Shown here one piece after another: positions 44,349 to 53,025 of a stretch of 64,000 nucleotides of DNA (positions are counted from its first letter, which is position 1; each line of letters opens with the position of its first letter). This stretch comes from Granulicella arctica (lineage in GTDB: Bacteria; Acidobacteriota; Terriglobia; Terriglobales; Acidobacteriaceae), in the NCBI RefSeq assembly GCF_013410065.1, contig NZ_JACCCW010000001.1:1855187-1919186 (forward strand), in the 5' to 3' direction. Under the pieces are notes generated by a model. That model was not told where the DNA came from. It made no database searches and was given only the letters and a program-made list of their open reading frames with translations. The position numbers and the translations under genes are program-made.

Positions 44349-44855
44349 ATGTCCGACCTCAACATCCGCCAGGCCATCCCTTCCGACGTTCCCCAGATCC
44401 TCGCTTTCATCCGCGAGCTTGCAGAGTACGAGCGCGATCTAGACGCGGTCCTCGCCACTGAGGCTGACCTCCTTCGCGACGGCTTTACCGAACCCAAACG
44501 CTTCCACTGCCTGATAGCGGAATGGGGCAACCAGCCTGCGGGCATGGCCCACTACTTTTACAGCTACTCCACCTGGACCGGGCACGCTGGGATCTACATC
44601 GAAGATCTCTTCGTGCGTTCGGAGTTTCGCGGCAAAGGTATTGGCAAAGAACTCCTCGCCAGCGTCGCGGCCGTTGCTGTTGCCGAGGGTTGCCCCCGCC
44701 TCGAGTGGAGCGTCCTCGATTGGAACCAGCCCTCCATCGACTTCTACCATCAGATGGGAGCCGTTATGAAGTCCGAGTGGAAGGGCATGCGCGTCTCCGG
44801 CGATGCTCTGCCCGCACTTGCGAATACATCTGTAACATTTAAAGGATCAAATTGA
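44349..44855 (+). CDS. GNAT acetyltransferase (diamine/amino-acid acetyltransferase-like)
   Basis: 168 residues. GNAT marks: IRQAIPSDVPQILAFIRELA, GHAGIYIEDLFVRSEFRGKG with the acetyl-CoA loop FRGKGIGKELL, and the C-terminal WNQPSIDFYHQMGA, matching the spermidine/thialysine acetyltransferase group (the YFYSYSTWTG stretch is typical). The substrate is not certain. It overlaps trmFO by four bases: the TTG start of trmFO lies in its final codons. With the upstream secreted protein it forms a short operon. Confidence 0.9.
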   Translation: MSDLNIRQAIPSDVPQILAFIRELAEYERDLDAVLATEADLLRDGFTEPKRFHCLIAEWGNQPAGMAHYFYSYSTWTGHAGIYIEDLFVRSEFRGKGIGKELLASVAAVAVAEGCPRLEWSVLDWNQPSIDFYHQMGAVMKSEWKGMRVSGDALPALANTSVTFKGSN

Positions 44856-46207
44856 AGAAGATCAAAATTATCGGCGGCGGACTGGCTGGCCCTGAAGCCG
44901 CACTCCAAGCCGCAAAGTTCGACTGTGATGTTGACCTCTACGAAATGCGGCCGCATCGCTCTACCGAGGCTCACCAGACCAGCGACTTCGCCGAACTCGT
45001 CTGCTCCAACTCCCTCAAGTCCGAGAGCGAAAACACCGCGCCCTGGTTGCTCAAACAGGAGATGCGCCGCGCAGGAAGCATCCTCCTTGCCGAGGCAGAC
45101 GCCACTGCTGTTCCCGCCGGTCACGCCCTCGCTGTTGATCGCGAGCTTTTTTCGAAGCGCGTAGCCGACCGTATAGCAGCTGAGCCTCGCATCACGGTTC
45201 ACCGCGAAGAGGTGACGCACCTCGACGAGAATGATGCGGATACCCTCACCATCCTAGCCAGCGGCCCGCTCACGAGCCCGGCACTCGCTGCCGAGTTACA
45301 GCGCCTCACCGGGTCCGATCACCTTGCCTTCTACGACTCCATCAGCCCCATCGTCGACGCCACCACCATCGACATGGACAAGGTCTACTTCGCCGCCCGA
45401 TACGACAAAGGCACCGCCGACTACATCAACTGCCCCTTCACCAAAGAGGAGTACGAGACCTTCCTCGACGCCCTCACCACGGCTGAAAACGTCGAATCGA
45501 AAGACTGGGAGAAGTTTCCCGTCGACGGCACCGCGAGCAAGCTCCAATACTTCGAAGGCTGCCTCCCCATCGAAGAGACTGCCCGTCGCGGACGCGATAC
45601 TCTCCGCTTCGGCCCGATGAAGCCCGTCGGCTTGACCGATCCGAAGACGGGGCGATGGCCGTATGCGGTCGTGCAGCTACGTCAAGAGAACCTGCGTGCT
45701 GATTCGTACAATATTGTCGGCTTCCAGAACCACCTCAAGTATGGCGAGCAGGCGCGCGTCCTGCGCCTCATCCCCGGCCTCGAGCGTGCGACCTTCCTCC
45801 GCTATGGCCAGATTCATCGCAACACGTATATTCATGCCCCATCGCTGCTCACCGAAACCCTTCAGCTCAAGGCCCACCCCCGCATTATGATCGCTGGCCA
45901 GCTCTCCGGCGTCGAAGGCTACACCGAGTCCATCGCATCTGGCATGTTAGCCGGACGCTATGCTGCCGCCCTGGCTCACGGCAACACTCTAACACCCGCT
46001 CCCCGAGCCAGCGCCAACGGCTCGCTCACCCACTACATCACCCACGCTGAAACCAAGAAGTTCCAGCCCGCTAACATCACCTTCGACCTGCTACCACCGT
46101 TGGAGGTGGAGCTTCGCAAAAAGATGCGCGACAAGAAAGAACGCCACAAGCTTCAGTGTGAGCGTGCTTTAGCTGCTTGGGACGAATGGCTCGGAGCAAT
46201 CCACTAG
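44852..46207 (+). CDS. trmFO: Methylenetetrahydrofolate-tRNA-(uracil-5-)-methyltransferase TrmFO
   Basis: FAD/folate-dependent enzyme forming ribothymidine at position 54 of tRNA. 451 residues. Begins with the FAD-binding IIGGGLAGPEAALQAAK, has the family-typical SDFAELVCSNSLKSES and GRWPYAVVQLRQEN, and a second nucleotide site GQLSGVEGYTESIASGMLAG. The start TTG overlaps the stop of the GNAT gene. The convergent der gene ends 30 bases beyond its stop; no clear terminator was seen in the gap. Confidence 0.95.
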   Translation: MKKIKIIGGGLAGPEAALQAAKFDCDVDLYEMRPHRSTEAHQTSDFAELVCSNSLKSESENTAPWLLKQEMRRAGSILLAEADATAVPAGHALAVDRELFSKRVADRIAAEPRITVHREEVTHLDENDADTLTILASGPLTSPALAAELQRLTGSDHLAFYDSISPIVDATTIDMDKVYFAARYDKGTADYINCPFTKEEYETFLDALTTAENVESKDWEKFPVDGTASKLQYFEGCLPIEETARRGRDTLRFGPMKPVGLTDPKTGRWPYAVVQLRQENLRADSYNIVGFQNHLKYGEQARVLRLIPGLERATFLRYGQIHRNTYIHAPSLLTETLQLKAHPRIMIAGQLSGVEGYTESIASGMLAGRYAAALAHGNTLTPAPRASANGSLTHYITHAETKKFQPANITFDLLPPLEVELRKKMRDKKERHKLQCERALAAWDEWLGAIH

Positions 46208-46237
46208 GGTTTGCCGTTATTACAGAGCTCGCAATTT

Positions 46238-48124
46238 TTACTCCACCTTCTTCTTATTCCGAGCTTTGATCTTGAACCAGATCGGGCTTCCGATAAATCC
46301 GAAGTTGTCCCGGATCTGGTTGCCCAGAAAGCGCTCGAAGGAGAAGTGCATCTTCACGTCCTTATCGGTAAACAGAACGAAGGTTGGGGGAGCAACCGCG
46401 GCCTGCGTCATGTAGTAGATCCTGACGCGCTTGTTCATCGGTACGCTGGCTTTTTGGAAGTCGACCTTCTCCAAGAACTTGTTCATCTGGCCCGTGGTGA
46501 CGCGCTTGCGCCGCTCCCGCGAGACGAGTTCAACCTTCTTGAAGACCGACTCGATGTTCTTCCCATCCGCAGCCGAGATAAACAGCAGCGGAGCGTACTC
46601 CAGGTACTTCAGGTTGTCCCGTACCTGCTGCTCGTAGACCTTTTGGTCTGCCGGAGGTTTGCCGTCGAACAACCGCATTCCGTCCGGTCCTGTCTTCGTC
46701 ATCAGATCCCACTTGTTGATCACGATGACTACGCTGCGCCCGCTCTCGTGCGCGTAGCCGCCGATGTTGGCGTCCAGCGCGGCAACCCCCTCGGTTGCGT
46801 CGATCACCAGTAGCGAAACGTCCGCTGCTTCCAGGTGTTTCCGCGCCATGATGACGGACAGCTTCTCCGCCATCAGCTTTGTTTTGCCCTTGCGCCGAAT
46901 GCCTGCCGTGTCGACGAACCGGAAGTTGTGTCCACCGCGCTCGACGACCTCGTCTACAGCGTCGCGCGTCGTTCCTGCGATCGGCGAAACAATCGCCCGC
47001 GAGGTGCCTGTGAGCGCATTCAGTAGTGTACTCTTGCCGACATTTGGCCGTCCGATGATGGCGACCTTTGTCTCCTTTGCCTCATACTCGCCGTGAGAAC
47101 GGAGCCGACGGGCTGGTTTTACCACAGCGCCAGGAGCAGGAGAGAAGTCCGGACCATCCTCGTCCTCCGCCATCTCGTCGCCTTCGGTCAGCATTACTTC
47201 AGGTGTCTCGATCTCCCGAGGCTCGGGAAGCATAGCGAAGACCTCATCCAACAGATCACCAATGCCTGTCCCATGTTCCGCCGAGATAGGCAGTACATTT
47301 TTGAAGCCAAGCCGCCGGAAATTCTCCGCCTGCACCTGCATCGCGTCGGTGTCCATCTTGTTCACGGCCAGAAACACTGGTTTGCCGCCGCGTAGCAGCA
47401 GACGCGCCAGCTCCATATCCGGCGATGCCAGCTCCGTTCGTCCGTCGACGACCATCACGATGGCGTCGGCCTCCTCGAGAGCCACCTGCGCCTGCCGAAA
47501 GATCTCTGCCGGAATCAGCGCCTCGTCGTCGGGCACAACGCCGCCCGTATCGACGATCCGGGCGTCCTGCCCTTGCCACTCGATCTCGCCGTAGATGCGG
47601 TCCCGCGTGATCCCAGGCTCGTCGCCGACGATCGATCGCCGCGACCCGGTGAGCCGGTTGAACAGCGTCGATTTGCCCACATTGGGCCGACCGCAGACCG
47701 CAATCAGCGGCAGCAGCCGCGAGTCCACGCTCTCCGTCTCGGTCGCCATCTGTGCCGCGACCCACTCCATCTCGCGCCACGCCTGTTCTTCGTCGCCCAG
47801 CCGTTCGCCGCGTCCGGCCACATTGGCCGAGTTTGGCGTCTGCCGCCCCGCGATTCCATCCTTTGGCCGCGTCGATCGAGGCGCAGCAGCCCTCGCTGCT
47901 GGCGCATCCGTGCGGATCGTCTTCCGCGTCTCGTTCTCCGGCGACCGGGTTGGACGCTTCTTGAGCTTTTCGGCTTCGGCCTTCTTGGTCGAGAGAACCT
48001 TCCGCTTCCGCGGGTCGACAGCTCCCGTGGTCGGCGTCGCCTTGGGCGCGCGGCCCTTCTTTGGCCGGGTTGCTGCTGTGCGGTGTTTTTTGCCTAATCT
48101 CTTCTTATCGTCTTTTTTCGCCAC
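46238..48124 (-). CDS. der: GTPase Der (EngA) with a long basic N-terminal extension
   Basis: Ribosome-assembly GTPase with two G domains. G1 motifs: GRPNVGKSTLFNRLTG and GRPNVGKSTLLNALTG; switch sequences and the C-terminal KH-like domain follow. Its 628 residues exceed the usual 440-500 because about 140 residues precede the first G domain; these are Lys/Arg/Ala-rich (KKGRAPKATPTTGAVDPRKR) and probably disordered. The start is a choice between GTG 48148, GTG 48124 and an ATG near residue 137; I use 48124. The codon use of the extension is like the rest of the gene, so it may be translated. Ends opposite trmFO; divergent from the DinG-like gene. Confidence 0.92.
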   Translation of the reverse strand: MAKKDDKKRLGKKHRTAATRPKKGRAPKATPTTGAVDPRKRKVLSTKKAEAEKLKKRPTRSPENETRKTIRTDAPAARAAAPRSTRPKDGIAGRQTPNSANVAGRGERLGDEEQAWREMEWVAAQMATETESVDSRLLPLIAVCGRPNVGKSTLFNRLTGSRRSIVGDEPGITRDRIYGEIEWQGQDARIVDTGGVVPDDEALIPAEIFRQAQVALEEADAIVMVVDGRTELASPDMELARLLLRGGKPVFLAVNKMDTDAMQVQAENFRRLGFKNVLPISAEHGTGIGDLLDEVFAMLPEPREIETPEVMLTEGDEMAEDEDGPDFSPAPGAVVKPARRLRSHGEYEAKETKVAIIGRPNVGKSTLLNALTGTSRAIVSPIAGTTRDAVDEVVERGGHNFRFVDTAGIRRKGKTKLMAEKLSVIMARKHLEAADVSLLVIDATEGVAALDANIGGYAHESGRSVVIVINKWDLMTKTGPDGMRLFDGKPPADQKVYEQQVRDNLKYLEYAPLLFISAADGKNIESVFKKVELVSRERRKRVTTGQMNKFLEKVDFQKASVPMNKRVRIYYMTQAAVAPPTFVLFTDKDVKMHFSFERFLGNQIRDNFGFIGSPIWFKIKARNKKKVE

Positions 48125-48231
48125 GGTGTATGTCCAGCTTTCTCCCACGCACCCGTTCAGGCGGCAAGGCTTACTACGCTATTTATTCGCTACGCTTGTC
48201 TATTATAGGAATCACGGCCCTACTGTGCCGC

Positions 48232-50313
48232 ATGCACTCGCCAGTAAACGCCACTTTGACCACCTCCGCCCCCATTTCGATCACTCCGGCGCCACTGGAG
48301 CACCTGCCCAGCCTGCACGACTTCTTCGCGCCCGGCGGCGTGCTCTCCCGCTCCTCGCTCGCCTTCGAGCACCGCAAAGGGCAGTACGAGATGGCTCGCG
48401 CAATCGAGAAGGCATTTGCCGACAAGCGCCATCTTATCGTCGAGGCAGGCACCGGAACCGGCAAAACGCTGGCTTATTTGCTGCCCGCACTCCGCCTGGC
48501 CCGCGAACGCCAGCAGCGCATCATTATCTCGACCGGCACCAAGAACCTACAGGAGCAGCTCTATTTCAAGGATATTCCCTTCCTTGAGTCGCTCCTCGGC
48601 CCGTTGAAGGTCTGCTACATGAAGGGTCGCAGCAACTACCTTTGCAAGCACAAGCTCTACGCGCTGCGAGCCAGCCCGCTCCTCACCGGTCTTGAGGATA
48701 TCTCCCAGTTCCATGCCATCTCCGCCTGGGAGAAGGAGACTGCAACCGGCGATCGCGCCGAGATCGACGAGCTACCCGAAAATTCGCAACTCTGGCAGAA
48801 GCTTGATGCCCGCACCGAGGCCTGCCTTGGCCAGACGTGCCCCGACTGGGAGAACTGCTTCGTTACGATGATGCGGCGCAAGGCGCTCGAGAGCGACATC
48901 GTCATCGTCAATCACCATCTTTTCTTCGCCGATCTCGGTATCAAGCAGCAGTCCGGCAACGCGCCGGATGCCGGCATTCTGCCCGAGGCTGGAGCGGTGA
49001 TCTTCGACGAGGCTCATGAGCTCGAAGAGGTCGCCTCTGCCTACTTCGGCATTGGCCTCAGCACGCAGCGCTTCGAGGAGCTCACCCGCGACGTCGAAAG
49101 CATGCTCAAGGCCAAGCAGGCCAGCACCAGCGCTATCGAGAACGCCTGCGCGATCCTGCGCGACCGCTCGCGCATGTTCTTCTCCGCGTTGCCGCATGAA
49201 GGGTTTGGGCCGGGAAGAATGCCCTTCGAGAACCGTGAAGGCTTCCTCGAAGAGAGCGGCGACACCTACACCGGAGCTATCAACGCGCTTACTCGTCTCG
49301 AAGGGGAGCTCGATCACCTGAAGAACGTCGATGAGGCCAGCGGCCTTCGCAAGCGCACCGCCGACATCCGTGCTCATCTTGCCTTCCTGCTCGAGTCACC
49401 CGACCGCAATACCGTCTTCTGGATCGAGCACCGAGCCGCTGGCGGTGTCCGAAACCTTGCTCGCGGTGCGGCTCATGCGGCGTTTCACACACATCTGCAA
49501 GCTACGCCCATCGATGTTTCAGAGCTGCTGCACAACTCGCTCTTCGATGTCTACTCGAGCGTTATCCTCACGTCGGCAACCCTCACCGTCTCGGGTGGGT
49601 TCGAGCATATCCGCAAGCGCCTCGGCCTCATCAGCGCACGAGAGCTTGTCGTACCGTCACACTTCGACTACCAAAAGCAGGCGCTTCTCTACATGCCGCC
49701 CAACATGCCCGACCCACGCGAGCCCGACTTCCAGGACAAGGCGACGGAGCGCATCCGGCGCGTGCTGGAGATCACCAAGGGGCGAGCCTTTTGCCTCTTT
49801 ACCAGCTACAAGCAGATGCGTGAGGTGCACGACCGGCTGCTCGCCGAACTGCCATATCCTCTGCTGCTCCACGGGACGGCTCCGCGCCACATGCTGCTCC
49901 AGCAGTTTCGCGACACGCCGAACGCTGTCCTTTTCGGCACCTCCAGCTTCTGGCAGGGCGTCGATGTGCAGGGCGAGCAGCTCTCCTGCGTCATCATCGA
50001 CCGCCTTCCCTTCGCCGTTCCCTCTGACCCTGTCGTCAAGGCCCGCATGGAGGCCATCGAGACAGCAGGCGGCAAGCCTTTCTTCGACTACCAGATTCCG
50101 AACGCCGTCATCACCCTCAAGCAAGGCTTCGGGCGTCTCATCCGCTCGCTCGACGACCGCGGTGTGCTGATGCTGCTCGACCCGCGCATTCAGCGCCAGC
50201 GCTATGGCCGCATCTTCCTTGAATCGCTGCCGCCCTATCGGCTCACGCAGGAGATCAGCGATGTCGAAGCCTTCTTCGAACCAGCCAAGGCTAAGGGCAA
50301 TGCGCTACGATGA
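48232..50313 (+). CDS. DinG/XPD-family ATP-dependent DNA helicase
   Basis: Superfamily-2 5'-3' helicase, 693 residues. Walker A EAGTGTGKTLAYLLPALR, then the iron-sulfur cluster cysteines typical of XPD/DinG helicases (SNYLCKHK, then ACLGQTCPDWENC), DEAH box IFDEAHELEE, motif III SVILTSATLT, and the C-terminal helicase motifs ending in IIDRLPFAVPSDP, QGFGRLIRSLDDRG. Its role is in repair, removing structures or R-loops. The start is the ATG at 48232; an AT-rich TATTAT sits 26 bases upstream, leaving a short leader without a clear ribosome-binding site. Its last codons overlap the next gene's longest frame. Confidence 0.92.
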   Translation: MHSPVNATLTTSAPISITPAPLEHLPSLHDFFAPGGVLSRSSLAFEHRKGQYEMARAIEKAFADKRHLIVEAGTGTGKTLAYLLPALRLARERQQRIIISTGTKNLQEQLYFKDIPFLESLLGPLKVCYMKGRSNYLCKHKLYALRASPLLTGLEDISQFHAISAWEKETATGDRAEIDELPENSQLWQKLDARTEACLGQTCPDWENCFVTMMRRKALESDIVIVNHHLFFADLGIKQQSGNAPDAGILPEAGAVIFDEAHELEEVASAYFGIGLSTQRFEELTRDVESMLKAKQASTSAIENACAILRDRSRMFFSALPHEGFGPGRMPFENREGFLEESGDTYTGAINALTRLEGELDHLKNVDEASGLRKRTADIRAHLAFLLESPDRNTVFWIEHRAAGGVRNLARGAAHAAFHTHLQATPIDVSELLHNSLFDVYSSVILTSATLTVSGGFEHIRKRLGLISARELVVPSHFDYQKQALLYMPPNMPDPREPDFQDKATERIRRVLEITKGRAFCLFTSYKQMREVHDRLLAELPYPLLLHGTAPRHMLLQQFRDTPNAVLFGTSSFWQGVDVQGEQLSCVIIDRLPFAVPSDPVVKARMEAIETAGGKPFFDYQIPNAVITLKQGFGRLIRSLDDRGVLMLLDPRIQRQRYGRIFLESLPPYRLTQEISDVEAFFEPAKAKGNALR

Positions 50314-50327
50314 TCGGCGGAGAACCT

Positions 50328-51476
50328 ATGAACTCGATGTGGACCCGCCGATCGTTTCTTTCTTTATCCGCTGCAACCGTCGTCGCTGCAAGCCTTCCTG
50401 CCGAAGCTGCTCCGAAGGACAATTTCGTTTATATGGGTTGCACCGCGCATGGTCCGGGCGACGGCATTCACGTGGCCCGCTGGCACGCTGAGACAGGAAC
50501 ACTCTCTGATCTTCGTGTAGCCTTCGCTGCCGCCTCACCAGGCTTTCTCGCGATCAGCAAGCGTCCTGGGCCACGATTTTTGTTCTCCGGACACCAGACA
50601 GCGCCGAAAGTTGGCGGCTTGAGCTCCTTCCGCATCGAAGCGTCCGGCGATCTGCATCCGCTGAACACCATCACCGCGCCAAACGCCGACTTTGTACACC
50701 TTGCGCTCGATCATACCGAGCGATGCCTCATTGCGCCGAACTACGGTAGCGGGACGGTCCTGTCGTGCAAAGTCGGCTCCGATGGTCGACTGAGCGACTT
50801 CGTCTCGAAGATCCAGCTCACGGGGCATGGCCCCATCGCCTCGCGGCAGACGGCTCCTCATGCACACGGTGTTGCGATCTCTCCGGACAATCGCTTCGTG
50901 CTCATCAACGATCTTGGCACCGACCGCATCATGATCTACAAGCTCAATGCGGCTACGGCGGAGCTTACCCCGAATGATCCGCCTTATTTCACTGCTGCCC
51001 CCGGCTCTGGCCCACGGCATCTGACCTTTCATCCCAATGGGCGTTGGGCGTACAGCATCAACGAGCTGGATTCGACCATCACCCAGATGCACTGGAGCGC
51101 GAAGACGGGTGCACTGACGGCGGTGTCCAGTGTGCCGACGCTGCCGCCCGGCGGAGATGTGGTGAACAACCGCGCAGGCGAGGTTGTCATCGATGCCAGC
51201 GGGCGCCTCCTGTATGGCTGCAACCGGGGTGCCGTGGAAGAGCTGCTGACCTTTGCCATCGGCTCAGAAGGACGCCTGACCCTGCTTGGCCGCACGCCGC
51301 TCGACGGCAAGGAGGCGCGCCACTTCACGCTCTCCCCTGACGAGAAATATCTCCTCGTCGCCAAGCAGTTCAGCGATCAAGTTTCGATCTTTGCCCGTGA
51401 TCGCAAGACCGGTACATTGACGCAGACGAGTGCGCGCTATTCGGTGCCGGGAGCCTCGTGCGTCCTGTTTGGATGA
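50328..51476 (+). CDS. Tat-exported lactonase-fold (beta-propeller) protein
   Basis: 382 residues. Twin-arginine signal MWTRRSFLSLSAATVVAASL, then a seven-bladed propeller of the 6-phosphogluconolactonase (YbhE/Pgl) family: FVYMGCTAHGPGDGIHVARW, blades with PHAHGVAISPDNRF, GSGPRHLTFHPNGRWAYSIN, and KEARHFTLSPDEKYLLVAKQ. Tat export and the family fold suggest a periplasmic sugar lactonase, but catalytic identity in this family is uncertain. GGAG is seven bases before the ATG at 50328; earlier in-frame codons overlap the helicase gene. A small membrane gene follows after 36 bases. Confidence 0.85.
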   Translation: MNSMWTRRSFLSLSAATVVAASLPAEAAPKDNFVYMGCTAHGPGDGIHVARWHAETGTLSDLRVAFAAASPGFLAISKRPGPRFLFSGHQTAPKVGGLSSFRIEASGDLHPLNTITAPNADFVHLALDHTERCLIAPNYGSGTVLSCKVGSDGRLSDFVSKIQLTGHGPIASRQTAPHAHGVAISPDNRFVLINDLGTDRIMIYKLNAATAELTPNDPPYFTAAPGSGPRHLTFHPNGRWAYSINELDSTITQMHWSAKTGALTAVSSVPTLPPGGDVVNNRAGEVVIDASGRLLYGCNRGAVEELLTFAIGSEGRLTLLGRTPLDGKEARHFTLSPDEKYLLVAKQFSDQVSIFARDRKTGTLTQTSARYSVPGASCVLFG

Positions 51477-51512
51477 AGTAGGCTCTGTGCGCCGTAGAAT
51501 AGAGACAGCCTT

Positions 51513-51758
51513 ATGGGACGCAATCTCTTCATTCTTGCCGCGACGCTTCTCCTCTTTTCGCTGATCTCCTGTGGCGTGGCGTACACCAACATCGCGCAGC
51601 AGCCAGGTTCTCCTGGAGACGTGTCCCTGTGGCGGACGATGGGCCTTGGCCTCTTCGTTGTATCGCTTATCATTGCCCTGGCAGCAGTGCTCTCGTCGCT
51701 CTTCGAGCAGGCGGAGCGCCGAGCGGAGCAGACGCGTCGCGATCGTCGCCGGCAGTAG
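51513..51758 (+). CDS. Small two-helix membrane protein, 81 aa
   Basis: Two hydrophobic segments, about 4-24 (LFILAATLLLFSLISCGVAY) and 43-65 (MGLGLFVVSLIIALAAVLSS), and a strongly basic C-terminal tail (RRAEQTRRDRRRQ), giving a positive-inside hairpin topology. No family recognised. Follows the propeller gene closely on the same strand and ends 30 bases before the -10 of the queD leader. Confidence 0.65.
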   Translation: MGRNLFILAATLLLFSLISCGVAYTNIAQQPGSPGDVSLWRTMGLGLFVVSLIIALAAVLSSLFEQAERRAEQTRRDRRRQ

Positions 51759-51788
51759 GTCGATGAGCCATTCTTCTCAGCAAAACGG

Positions 51789-51908
51789 TACAATTAAGTC
51801 ATAGAAGGACTAGCGGAACGATGTGCAGATCGTTCGAAGCCCGTTGAAGCCGCGATCAGGCGGCTCTCATCTAAAAACCTACGCGGCAATCGAAGGGATC
51901 AAAGCGTC
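51789..51908 (+). promoter_or_regulatory. Structured leader and promoter region of queD-queE
   Basis: TACAAT -10 box (51789-51794) would start transcription near 51801, leaving a leader of about 108 bases. Two perfect hairpins lie in it: GAACGAT/ATCGTTC around a 6-base loop (51816-51835) and AGCCGC/GCGGCT around a 6-base loop (51848-51865). An A-rich stretch (CTAAAAACCTACGCGG) follows. It does not match the preQ1-I or preQ1-II consensus I know. A GCGGC near 51884 could pair with the second hairpin's arm as an alternative fold. Confidence 0.5.
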
Positions 51909-52289
51909 ATGTTTGAAGTTACTGTGGAAGCCGGATTCTCCTCCGGCCACTACCTGCGCAACTACCGGGGCAAGTGCGAGAACCCGCACGGCCATAACTA
52001 CAAGGTCTTCGTGACGCTTATCGGAGAAAAGCTCGACGAAGCCGGGATGCTGTTAGACTTCAAGCTCCTGAAGCAGGTGATGCGACCGACCGTCGAATAC
52101 CTCGACCATTTCATGATCAACGACCTCAAGCCCTTTGATGAAGAGATCAATCCTAGCGCGGAGAATCTCGCCAAATATTTCTATGAGCAGACCAGCAAGC
52201 AGCTCTATGAGATGACGCAGGGCCGCGTTCGCGTAAAGGATTGCACGCTCTACGAGACCGACACCAGCTTTGCCCGGTACTACGAGTAA
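51909..52289 (+). CDS. queD: 6-carboxy-5,6,7,8-tetrahydropterin synthase QueD
   Basis: First committed step of 7-deazaguanine synthesis (queuosine). 126 residues of the PTPS/QueD fold. Zinc histidines His14, His27 and His29 with catalytic Cys23 are in place (SSGHYLRNYRGKCENPHGHN). Later LDHFMINDL and CTLYETDTSFARYYE are typical. queE starts seven bases after its stop. A hairpin-rich leader of about 108 bases precedes it, suggesting regulation. Confidence 0.94.
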   Translation: MFEVTVEAGFSSGHYLRNYRGKCENPHGHNYKVFVTLIGEKLDEAGMLLDFKLLKQVMRPTVEYLDHFMINDLKPFDEEINPSAENLAKYFYEQTSKQLYEMTQGRVRVKDCTLYETDTSFARYYE

Positions 52290-52295
52290 GCAACC

Positions 52296-52979
52296 TTGCA
52301 CCTCATCGAACTCTACAAATCCGTCCAGGGAGAGTCGAGCTTTGCCGGCCTCCCCTGCATCTTTGTCCGCTTTGCCGGATGCAATCTGCGCTGCGCGTGG
52401 TGCGACTCCGAGTACACCTTCACCGGGGGAAAGCCCTTTACTGAGGACGAGATTGTCGCTCAGATCGAGGCTCTTGCGCCTTGCGCGCTGGTCGAGTTCA
52501 CCGGTGGTGAGCCGATGCTTCACGCCCGTGAGCTGCTGCCACTGATGGACCGCTTGCTGGCCCAGGGCTATACCCTCATGGTCGAGACGAGCGGCGAGCG
52601 GCCCTTGGAGGATGTTCCGAAGGCCGTGCACAAGATCGTGGATGTCAAATGCCCCGGTGCAGGCTCTGCCGCGAACAGCTTCCGTATGGAGAACCTCGAA
52701 GCGCTCACCAGGAACGACGAGGTCAAGTTCGTCCTCGGTGATCGTGCCGACTACGACTTCGCCCGCGCCTTCATCATGGAGCATGATCTCAACGCGAAGG
52801 TCGGCAGCGTGCTCCTCAGCCCTGCCTTCGTGCAGACACCATCCCCGCAGCGCACAGCCGACAATATGGCGCTTAATCCGCGCCTTGTCGTCGAGTGGAT
52901 GATGGCCGATGGGCTGGATGCGCGCCTCTCGCTCCAGATCCACAAGTTCATTTGGGAGCCAATGAAGAAGGGCGTCTAG
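52296..52979 (+). CDS. queE: 7-carboxy-7-deazaguanine synthase QueE
   Basis: Radical-SAM enzyme that contracts the pterin ring to 7-carboxy-7-deazaguanine, feeding QueC (37.8-38.5 kb). 227 residues. Cluster motif CNLRCAWC (Cys29, 33, 36), a Cx3Cx2C as in radical SAM enzymes, preceded by SVQGESSFAGLPCIFVRFAG; EFTGGEPMLH and ETSG complete the fold. Starts with TTG, seven bases after the queD stop. No queF is seen nearby. Confidence 0.95.
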   Translation: MHLIELYKSVQGESSFAGLPCIFVRFAGCNLRCAWCDSEYTFTGGKPFTEDEIVAQIEALAPCALVEFTGGEPMLHARELLPLMDRLLAQGYTLMVETSGERPLEDVPKAVHKIVDVKCPGAGSAANSFRMENLEALTRNDEVKFVLGDRADYDFARAFIMEHDLNAKVGSVLLSPAFVQTPSPQRTADNMALNPRLVVEWMMADGLDARLSLQIHKFIWEPMKKGV

Positions 52980-53025
52980 CGTCGCCCAGCCTCGGCTGCT
53001 ACCCTTTAGCTAGCGAGGATCGACC

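Noticed and set aside
51801-51908. preQ1-I or preQ1-II riboswitch at queD
   Set aside because: Hairpins and loops do not match the consensus pseudoknot elements I know; reported instead as an unclassified leader.
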